Below, one piece after another: positions 14,991 to 25,500 of a stretch of 64,000 nucleotides of DNA. Below the pieces are notes generated by a model. It made no database searches. It saw only the letters and a list, made by a program, of their open reading frames with translations, and was not told where the DNA came from. The DNA lies in the NCBI GenBank assembly GCA_035041965.1, contig JAPYMA010001288.1:124001-188000 (forward strand), in the 5' to 3' direction. Made by a program: the position numbers and the translations under genes. This DNA comes from Anisakis pegreffii. Its lineage: Eukaryota > Nematoda > Chromadorea > Rhabditida > Anisakidae. How positions within the stretch are numbered: the first letter of the stretch is position 1; every line of letters begins with the position of its first letter.

Positions 14991-16000
14991 GTTTTTTAAA
15001 TTAGGCAACACTGGTTGTGACACGAGTTCGTTACGAAACAAAACATGTTTTTGAGTAGTAATCAGCAGAATGTGGATTTATTCGTCTCAACAAATCTGGT
15101 CCTTTATAATATAAACTTTTGTTCATTGCGCAAAGTACGAGTTGAATATGGTGGAGAAGAGTTCTCAGTGAGATAGGAAACCATCGAATCATAAGTTAGT
15201 TGCAGTGGTGAATTTGAAAGATGCTAATCCAGTGACTATTCTGGAAATAATGATCGTAGAAGACGATCGTGATTCCAAACAAGCCACTGTTTCTGTCATA
15301 CATTGAATTGTGAACTGCTAACACTCTGCTCAGGGAATAAAAGCTTACAGTATCAACGACTGGGTTGGCTGCAAACCAAAGTATGTTTTTCACTTGCTAA
15401 GGTTGAAAAATGCTGTGGTTTAAATTGAAATCAAATTTTGGGAACGGACTGTAGTCGTGAATCATGATTTCACTTTGGTTATGCTCTATACTCAGCGTTC
15501 GTCGAGGACTAGAGCTCAGATAACGAGCTGTTTTCTGACAATTTGTTCCCCGACTTTATGCTCGTTTTCAACCCCCCCCTTTCCTGCCCGACGGGATTAA
15601 CTTCGACAAAAAATTCTCCTCCCGACAGTTATCTGTTATTCGGAAGCGAATCAAAATTTGATAAAAAAGGTTTTGCGCGAGCGATTCAAGCAAAGGTGGA
15701 CAAAAGCTGTACTTGTTTACTACCCTAGAAATCCAGCGTTCCCATTTTGGAAGGTGAAAATAAAAGCTGAATAAGTTGTCCGTTATATATAATTTCATCA
15801 TCTTAAGTGCCAACACCGGATATTCAGACTATCTTTCACATAACTATAAGAAATTTGAGCAAATTATTGAATTCAACAGCTTTATTTGTTGCTTTAAAAT
15901 TTGTTGAGGAAAAAATGTAAATTTATCTATCTTGAATTCATTATAAATGACCTATTATCTAACATATAACCCCGAAACTAGCAGTCTGTATCTGAAAGGT

Positions 16001-16268
16001 CGTGGCGTAAACAGGGTTTTGTTGAGAGGGAGGAGGGGGGGGCGTAAAATGATCTGTTACAAAAGAATAAATAAATTTTGGAGTGGATTTTTCTACGTTT
16101 ATGTTTTCTTCCTTCTGCACTCCTCCTATCTTTTTTTCCATCTTCTTTCCTCTTCCTTCTCCTCTTCTCCATTTTTACCTTCTCTTTCCGTATTCTTTTT
16201 CCCTTTTCCTCTACCTTCAAGGGAGGGGCGAGTACCCTCCTTCACTCCATCCTTGACTACGCCACTGA
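16001..16268. mobile_element. hAT-like MITE with 8-bp TSD TGAAAGGT
   Basis: A 268-bp element flanked by identical TGAAAGGT (15993-16000 and 16269-16276). Inward-facing ends are CGTGGCGTAAACAGGG on the left and, from the right, TCAGTGGCGTAGTCAAGG. They share GTGGCGTA-NN-CA-GG, and the left end has lost part of its CAG. The interior is a strongly pyrimidine-rich + strand, which creates long open frames on both strands that are not genes. Confidence 0.75.
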
Positions 16269-17337
16269 TGAAAGGTTCTCTGAATAGGTGCTTTGGTTCA
16301 GTTTTCATGAACGCTTAAAATCATGTTCCGTAGATGCGAACGTCGATCTCTAAAGGGTTTATTAGATTTTCTAAGTTTTTAATGCCTTTACTATGGTTCG
16401 ATTGCAGTGAAGCTCGCGTGATTTTGAATGCTGTTAAACTTATCAAAGCTCATGAATAGCTCGAAAAGAATCTTAATGTTCTTCCCGTTGAGGATGTCGG
16501 TGAATTCGACAAACCTGACATTCACTGCTACAATAAGCATAAAGTTGCAAATAGCGTTTTAGGCCTGCTTTCTCACCACTTAAAAGAACAGACGTGTTCC
16601 AGCACCATGAACATGTCGGCATACAACCAACTGTTTCTTATTCAGCCAGAAATCTCTTTTCAACGCATATTGCACCTCAGCGCCAAACTGCACGCATTTT
16701 GCAAACAAATTTCTTCCCAAACATTTGTATTCATGTGTTGTTTCCATCTTTTCTTCTTTTTCATCCGTTTTAATAATGGTTTTAATATGAAAACTAACAA
16801 CATTGGTAACAATAATAAGTTTTAGTCAGAATAATAGTAATACTCATCATAATATCTTATGATTTATTCATTCACCAGTTATAGGTTTATGATTCGGTGT
16901 CATCATGAATATCACATTCCTCCTTCCTTATTTTCCTCGCCGCTAAAGACATTAGTAAAAGGAATCATCCGACTTCATGAAGTTCTAATTTAACGAGCAT
17001 AGAGGTGTAGGGCAACTCTCGAACATTACCCAATGGGGGTCCAAATTGAGACTCCGCGCGATTGATTGAACTTGCGTCCAACGGCATCAATAATAAACAA
17101 CGTTCGATATTTTGCATTAATCGTTAGTAATGGCGAACATTAATTGTTCGACCGATTTTTGGTCTGAAAAATGCGATCAGTTTCGATAGGAATTGTGAGT
17201 GTGGAAATGTTGAGCAGTCGATTCAATCGGATCCAAATCGAACTAGAATTTCGTTCGATGCTATTAATCCTTTCTGTGGTTCCTGTAATAAAGAATTAGA
17301 AATATTCGCATGATTCCTTCCACTGGGTAACAACCGT

Positions 17338-17385
17338 TCGGTTTCGAGCAAAACATGAGCGAATATATGTTTTGCTCGAAACCGA
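17338..17385. repeat. Perfect 19-bp inverted repeat, 10-nt loop
   Basis: Arms 17338-17356 (TCGGTTTCGAGCAAAACAT) and 17367-17385 are exact reverse complements with loop GAGCGAATAT. No coding context. It could be the end of a small foldback element or a transcribed hairpin. Confidence 0.8.
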
Positions 17386-19106
17386 GTGGTGTGCCACTGT
17401 GCTAAACTACTAATCATATTCAGTGGTGTCACTGACAATCCAACGAAATCACGTAATCAGTTTGAAATATGTATTTATTTCTCTGACGAAAACAAGAAGA
17501 ACGAAAAGCCTTGAAAAAAAAATTGTAGATTCAACGAAGACAGTTGTTCTTATCCGAGTGCAGGATATTTTTTAAACTTTTCAGTTAATATTATTGTGTC
17601 GTTTGATTCTAATCGAGGAAGGCTTGTGCTAACTCAAATGTGAAACATTGCGGTGAGACGCAATTAGCCTAAACTCGAAATTGTCCACGGGGTAAAGCTG
17701 TGAGCTTGTAATTAGACCGTATGATTGAGACCCAAGTGATTCAGGACTACAAAAAATTCCAAAATCACGAACTTCATACCCAAGTTGATTGCATATCCTT
17801 CATCTCTTCTCTTTCCGAAGGATATTTCTGTTTATGCCACTGTCTGTATGAATAAGTAGGTATAATTGGTATATTGTGCATATCAACAAAATTTCGTAAG
17901 CATTTAATAAATATGCTTTGCACGATCCAAAAACAAAACGCTCAGAAAAGCTCAACCATTCTCGAAGTGCCAGACCACCAACAACGTAATTATATTTTAT
18001 TATGCGTTTATTAATGTAGAAAGTCACGAAACTAAAAATGAAATTCTTCGAGGGTTCTTTTGTCGTTCACGAAAAATTTGCTTTTGCCTCGTCTCGTGTT
18101 TTCCTCTAAATAATGGCGGTACAATGGGATCGATAATTCAAAATCATCGAAGAACAATAATCGAGTGAAAATTTCTCACTTTGATTCTTTTCATCCGTTG
18201 CGGTGTAGATTCATATCAAAGTATACAACCCCAGAAGCAGGATTAATTTACCGTTTCGTGTGTCTTTAATTACTTGCTTCTAAAGTACTCACTCATTGCC
18301 CCCTTCTGTTAACATCATTGATTCACGTCATCCACAGAACGTTTCATTTCTATTTTGCCTTTCCAGCAGTCGTATTTTGTTGCATTTTCCAATTACTTCT
18401 GATAATTTTTTGTGTTCGTGTCATCGAACAACGACATTCATTGTGTCTTCAAAGCTCCCCGCTTGAAAGCACCATTATCGGTGGTCTGGCAGATCGTCAT
18501 TTCCTTCTCCTTCCCCCTCCCCCTCCCACTTCACTATTTTCACGCATAACGTCAAAATCAAATCGAAAACCGGTCCGGAAAATTCTCAGTGGCTTGAAAG
18601 AAATTAATTTTCTGAAACAAGTATTTTTAGAGCTTTGCTTATCAACTGCAGGAAGAATGTAAACCTCAGCAATTGACAACGAAAAGCAATTAAAAAGCAT
18701 TTGTCAGTGAAAATTGAAATTGAAATTTATCAGCAAGTTAGTTTATACCCTCAGTTATCCTCTTGACCTCAACCGCTCGTCATGAATCAAAAAATTGACG
18801 ATCATTGTTCATTTTATTTGCACCCATTAGTTAGAATGATGTGTCTTCATTCGTTCACATATCTTTTGCTTGTTATTCTGAGTTTAAGTTTCCTCATTTC
18901 GTTGTCCTTCTGTCATAATAAACACCAAAAAGTGATGATAAATTTGGTGTGGTCTTGTTTATGATCGTAATGATGAAGGGATCGAAAGACGGGAAACAAA
19001 AAATGTGATCACATTCCCGTTTGTTCCTCATTAACGAAAAATGAAGCGGTGTGGGCGAATGGATCTAGACTCGACTCCGAGATATTATATCATAGATAAA
19101 GAAAAA

Positions 19107-19198
19107 AGTGAAAAGGAACTGACGCCGTTAAGTGATTTTTAGAGCGATCACTCATGGATCATCAACTTAACGCTGAATTGTTCCTCTTCGTTTTCACT
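19107..19198. repeat. Imperfect inverted repeat upstream of first RPEL exon
   Basis: Arms 19107-19133 and 19165-19198 share AGTGAAAA, GGAAC and CGTTAAGT in inverted order, with a short insertion in the right arm. About 400 bp before the first MRTF exon I could identify. A second small palindrome (GAATGATTCAGAATCATTC) follows near 19213. Confidence 0.6.
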
Positions 19199-19598
19199 GA
19201 GATATGCTAGGTGAATGATTCAGAATCATTCGATAGACAGTTGCAGAATGACATCCGTTCTTATCATTTCTGTCATCTTCGTTGTTTTTGGAATGGAATA
19301 TCACTGACTGATTTTGTTGTTGCACTATACGTATAATAGAATATGTACTTATTAAACTCTGCTAGCACAGTCACCTCACTTGAGATGACGAGTTTTGCTC
19401 TAAACTCAAGGTTTTATTCAATAGTTTACATGAAACGCTGTTGTTATTAGTTGACTATTGCTTAATATTCGTCATTTATTAGCAGAAAAAAATTAATTTT
19501 GATGAAGGACGTATATATGGTAGGATCGTACAAAGACGGGATGTGTGTGTAATTTAATCCAAGTTGACTTTATTGATGAAAACATTTCGAGTTTCTAG

Positions 19599-22500
19599 CT
19601 GAAGGCGGTGATGCACCGAGAAGTGGACTGTTGCGAGCAAACGAAAAGGAGGCGCTAAAACGCAAGATCGAGCAAAGACCTTGCAAGCAAAAGCTCGTCA
19701 CACAACACATTTTGCTTTCTGGTACTTCCACCCGTTATATTTGATAGTAGATGTACACCTCGTTAGTTTGGTGTATTCAAGAATTGTTAATATTCAAAAG
19801 TTGCGTAATATTCACTTCATAGAATGTAATCGTGCAGAGGTTTGCTCTTAATGAACGACTATTAAACTGGTCAATAAATTTTGAAAATTTGTGTGCTTCT
19901 TAAATATGATTAGTTAATTCTGATGTAATTTCATGCTCTGAATTCAAATATCACCTCAAAAATGGCTTATTGGCTATAGTTATAAAGATACACGAAACAT
20001 GTAATATTTGAGTCTTTCGTTACTGTCTACGTTGTGCTATGTTTCATTCCTTATCTATTCCCTTTCTTTTTGCTTGATACTCATATTCGGCTGAGGAAAC
20101 ACACTTGGCAATGACCAACAGGCATGGTTGTGCTCCATTTATCTTGGTACAGTTTTTCCATGATTGAAATATCTTGGTGAAACTTTTCACTGACTTCATC
20201 ACAGTGCAGTGGAAAAGTCTGAGTGTGAGTCGAAAAAGTGGATTTTGATTGACATTTTAAAAGCCAAGTTCTTGTAAGCCTTGATCAGGTTTTAGATCAA
20301 GTCTTCATAGCTTTCTTCCCTTCGGTTTCTGAGAAATTCCTTTGCCACTAACTTGAATGCTTCCCAATACCTTTCTCCTCCCCTTGAAGGCCTATTCAAG
20401 GTCGCCATGTTTAAGAAGCTCACGAATCTGTGGACTGATAAAAATTCCTTCATTTATAATAGTTTAGCATCGCTCAGTGAGGGGAATTTTCTTACTATTA
20501 GATACTTGAATCCTTGACGGGAGTTATCCCTAGTTTTTACGAAATTCTTCATAAGCCTCAATTTTATCTGCAGCTGTGGTAGCAGTATTTTTCTTCTAAG
20601 CTCCAGTGGAGAGGTGGCCACTTTTTCCTAAATTAGTGGGAATCACTTGCACGGATGCCCTTTGAAATAGGAAGCAACTGTGTTTGCTGTATCCATCCTG
20701 TAAACCCATCACAGTAGCAACAATCTCTAAGTGTTCCCTTGATGTTCATCATATTTTCTGTCTGAATTATACACTGTATATTCTCATAGGTTTTTTTCAT
20801 ATGTGGTGCATAGCCCGCAGGAACTAACGGCTTGTTAATACCGCAAGTCTGTTGGAATTTGTTCTGACATGTACGTGTATCTTCATAACTAATTCCCATT
20901 ATCAGTGACTTAAAATTATCTTAAAAATTATTATTCTTGTCTCAGAATCATTTTACCTGTTGACCAGTATTATTTGATGTGATATATCAATTTGCCATGA
21001 TGAGTTATTTGGAAATGTGTTTGTTTCTTATGAAATATGTTCATAGTATGTATATATATATATGTGGTATTATGCAAGAATGTTTAGCGTCAAGTGCCGA
21101 TTCCTTGATCCAAAAGAAAGCTGAGGTGCTCAAACGCTGTAAATTGAAAGATAGCCTGAATAAGAAATTGCAACATCGTCCAGGACCGCTCGAATTAGTG
21201 ACAAAAAAGATTCTCCAAGCTGATGCCGAATTAGAACAAGCCATCCAAGGTTTCTCTTTCATGTATACAATATGATGTCACATTCTCTAAAATCTTTTAT
21301 GAAAGGAATCAAAAGACAATATTCAGCATTTAATGAAATTCACAATGAGTTTTCTTTTTCAGAGGGTCGTGTTCTTTTCACGAAAACATCTGATTTTCCT
21401 GAGAGAGATTGTCGCGTTCAGCACTCTCCATGTTCAGGTCAGTTTTGTTCACTCATGAAGATGCCTTTTCAAACTTTTTTCGTGACATCGAATAATTCGG
21501 ACGTTGCTGACGTATTCGTCATAATAACGATTGAATGTATTGAAGAGATGGAAATTATATCGAACTTGTCCTCATTTTCACCGAGTTCCACATCGAAATC
21601 TTCGTCAAATCCGTGCAGTGTGAAATCGAAAATACGTAAGAAAACGCATCAATGTCGAACGCCTTATCAACAAACCATACCGTCCCCCAGCTCAACGAGA
21701 TCGAGCCTTAAGAGTATCACATCACCTAAGGTGCATTGCATTCAGTCTGCATTTTCATTTAGCCTTGAAATTATCGTGTTTTTACCATCACTTCTGAATA
21801 GTTGAGGCTACTCATCAAAATAACTATGGAAAGTCGATATAACTGTCATGGATCAGTGCATGGAATAAATAATATTTGGACATCATTTTTCAGGTAACTT
21901 CATGGCGTACCGAGAGCACTTCTACACAAAACGTTTTGCCGCTAGTGAGTGAATCAGCGACTGATTGTAAATCGGTATGATTTGCACTTTTGAATAACTA
22001 ATGAAAAATAGATGATAATAAGTATTTTAAGAAATGATGCCTTTTATAGGATGGCGATTCAAAAGAAGTGCAGAGTAGCTATGATCTATTGCTGCAACAA
22101 CAACAACTTTTTTTACAGTGGCAAAAAGAAGTGGAAGAAGCTCGTAATAATAATAGCAATACCTCACAGGTACAGCATGAAACATCAGTTCTTCGCACAT
22201 CCTATATGTTATATTTTATATTGCTGGTGTTGACTATTTATTGGCTGTATTCACAATAAATTCGTTCGTTCTTTTTTGAGATATTAAATTCACTTGTGAT
22301 AAATGGATTGTTAACGGACGTTTAAATTTATGCTCTTTGCAGTGCTCAACTTCAGAACTTCATTTTTCGAGTGTTCAGGAAGGACAGATGCGTAATTCAT
22401 CGAATGACGGATGTTGTTCAGTGAATGATACGTCAACGCAAATGCTGCAGACGATAGGGAATAGGAATTTGAATGGTGAATATAATAATAACAGTCCGTT

Positions 22501-25500
22501 GGATAACAACGATTCACGAGCACTCGTTTGTGATCATTCAACTGTTGAACAATCATTTGATGCTAACAATATTACTAATGCATCAAATGAATTGTCGCCA
22601 ACTAATTCGACGACGATCACAAGGGCAACAGTAGGAGTAATATCAAATTCAGCAATAGCTGCAGGTGATAAACCAAAAATGAAGTTATCGGATTATCGGG
22701 TTCAAGATCTCAAGAATGAATGCAAGAAGCGTCAGTTGCCAGTTTCTGGCGCAAAACCGCAACTTGTTGAGCGTTTGAAACCATTCGAAGAAGCTATATT
22801 ATCGACAAATTCAGCAGCAGATGAGAACCAGGTGAATACAGCCAGCACAAGCGCAACTCCGTCAACTGAATGGTCGAACGGTTCGACGACAGCCGTATGT
22901 CATAGCAATCGTTTACCACCAATAAGTAATGTCATCAATGATTATATCCGACATAATGTCTCATCTGCATCCTCACAGTCCCAAGCTCAAATCAACACAC
23001 AGCAGATTCAACCTCTTCTTCTACATGTACCCGGTGTATCGCAACAACACCCTCAGTTACTGCATGTAAGCAATGTTTTTTTTCACCTTTGAATTATTGT
23101 TACATGAATGCATTTGTTCATTTTCATTATGTATATTTAAGTTACTCGATTCGAATGGATCGATTGTAGCAATGGCAAGTGTACCAAGTAATGTACAATA
23201 CTGTCGTGTCTCCTCAGACTGCATTTGTGATATCCAGCAACAACATGCACCCAGTGCGTCTACAATCAATCACTACGATAATGTTGATCGCAGTAATAAT
23301 AATAATAATAGTAATAATAATCCAATTATCAATGCTAACAACAGTAATAATAATCAGCCTCAGCTCATTTCGATATCCCATCCGACAACATCTCCGTTAC
23401 ATAATGAACCAACGTTTAGCTTTGCACAGCTTGGTTCTGGTGGACAGGTATTTTTCAATCGATTTCTTTCCTATTACTTTGCATTACTTCACATTTCCTG
23501 CAAACATTCAGCGAACTATTCCTCTATTTTACTCAAGGGAATGTTAAAATATTCGCTCAGCATTTTATGTTAGCCAATTTTTATCTTTCGTAAATAATGT
23601 TTCTTGTTTCTCCCATTGGGTTGTGTATCCAGCTCATTTTGCCATTATAAAAAAAAGTCGATTGTAAAATGTTCAGCCAAAAATTAGGAACAAGCCCAAA
23701 TCCCGGCACAATGTCAGGGCATATATGCAATGGCTAATCAATCAAATGTCTGAACTGTTGCAGTTCACATTGGTTCAAGCCACTTCGTCAAATGACTCAA
23801 ATTCGCATGCAAATGCAGCAATGAGCACTGCACCAAATAAAACCTCAAGTGGCTCATGCCCCGTCTCATCCGCAACAACACCAATAATCGACGATAATAA
23901 CGTCCAACAACAATGTCTCATAACGAATCTACCGAACGGCACTTCACCAGATTTGCTAACTCCTAATCAACCACAACAACAGCAGTCATCTTCGAATCAG
24001 TCATTACGTACCACATCCTGCTGTAGTCTATCCTCTTCGTCATCATCCATCATTACACCTCTTCAATCGCAACACTCCCAATTAACCACTCATTTCCACA
24101 ATAACAATAATAATAGCGCATCGCTACCAATGAGTGCCCAAAATTCTACACAACTGATACCAACCCAAACAGTTCAAATTCTTACTCAACCTCTGCAGCT
24201 TTCTTCATCTGGACAATTGATTGCAAACGCGCATATAGCATCCAATTCATCATCTCCTCCATCAAGAACATGTTTCATTACTCATCCAAACAATGGCAGT
24301 AGTAATAGTTTAAATAATAATAATAATAGTAATAATAATAACAATTGTAATAGTATTAATAATGGTAATAGTGATAATAATATTGATTCATTACAATATT
24401 TGACAACACAATATGTGGTCAGCTCTAAAGCACAATTACAGCAGCCACAACAACAGGTCGGGTTCACTATCCTTCTTTTTTGATTTGATCACGTCGATTT
24501 TTATCTTTCAATTATGTTGTATCTATAAAGTTACTGTATTAAGATGGATGATTTATTTGATTGGTACTTTTTGCTTTTGGGCACTCTCTATTGAAATAAT
24601 CTTTGTGCATTGTAATCGAATCGTTGTTTTATAAGACGCATTCAACTTGAGAACAAGAGTAAGAGTGTTGCTTGAAAAGGTGAATAACGAATAGAAAGGA
24701 GCAAATTAGAAAGATTCGCTGATCTGACGGGGAGTTTCGTCACAACCGGTTTGTTCAGGAAGATGTGATCCAAGTTGGGGCAGCAACAACAATGACAGGA
24801 GCAATGGCTCAGTGTGCTCAATGTTCACCAATGCATGCTGCAGTCCCTCCTCCATCCGGGTCTTCTCCAGTCATCGGTGATTCTGCACTGGGCAGCTCAC
24901 CGAATTTGCCTTCACCTCCAGCTAAAATCGATTCATCATCAACATTATCTTCATCATCTTCATCAACAACGTCATCATCAAATCACTCTCAAGCAATTCA
25001 TCCTATGCTTATCGATCCGAATGACACTAATGCATTGTAAGTTTCGTAAATTTGTCAAATCTGGAAGCGTTGCCTCAAAATGAAATAAAATTACTTTGAA
25101 CCGTCAATATACGATGACTAAACGAAAAAATTATTCGTAGATTATCTGCAACAACACTTTCAATACACGAGGAAATGTTACGTTTCCAACAGCGCAAGAT
25201 TGAAGAATTGCAAAAGGAATTACACCGTTCACAACAACAACTAAAACATCAGCAACAAGTGATTTTAGCTGCGAAGAGAGCTCAGGTTTCAATTAATTTT
25301 GGATTGATTTAGAGCAGGGTTTCTCAAGCGGGAGTGCTCGCACCTCCGATGGGTACGAGGTGTGAACATTCTCGCCTGAGAAACCCTGTTTTTATGCATT
25401 AAAGTAGACGAGAACGTATTTCAGTGCATTCATGTGCGTAAAGTAAGCGAGGGTGGACTTTAACATATATTTTTGAAAAGACTAGAACGTAATGCACTTA

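Larger units (their letters stand above)
2763..15992. other. Long stretch without a recognisable gene
   Basis: About 13 kb of AT-rich DNA. Frames are short, compositionally intron-like, and none shows a familiar motif. Could be intergenic or hold large introns and a small 5' exon of the MRTF gene. The only structures seen are a CAG microsatellite near 3.97 kb and the purine-rich repeat at 14.7-15.0 kb. Confidence 0.55.
16277..19598. other. Region upstream of first visible MRTF exon
   Basis: Contains two inverted repeats (17338-17385 and 19107-19198) and no open frame with recognisable motifs. The missing MRTF 5' exon must end in phase 1; no convincing RPEL-like RPxxxEL coding was seen here on the + strand. 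Confidence 0.5.

Noticed and set aside
15947..16318. 123-codon + strand frame and several minus-strand frames
   Set aside because: They run through the pyrimidine-rich core of a MITE; composition explains the lack of stops.
20979..21087. ATG-initiated extension upstream of the canonical RPEL exon
   Set aside because: The leader is AT-rich and hydrophobic without similarity, and the exon joins in phase to an upstream RPEL exon at 19599-19721 instead.
23179..23547. 122-codon overlapping frame in MRTF exon 8 region
   Set aside because: Shadow frame produced by the AAT repeat tract; the MRTF frame is phase-compatible with both neighbouring exons.
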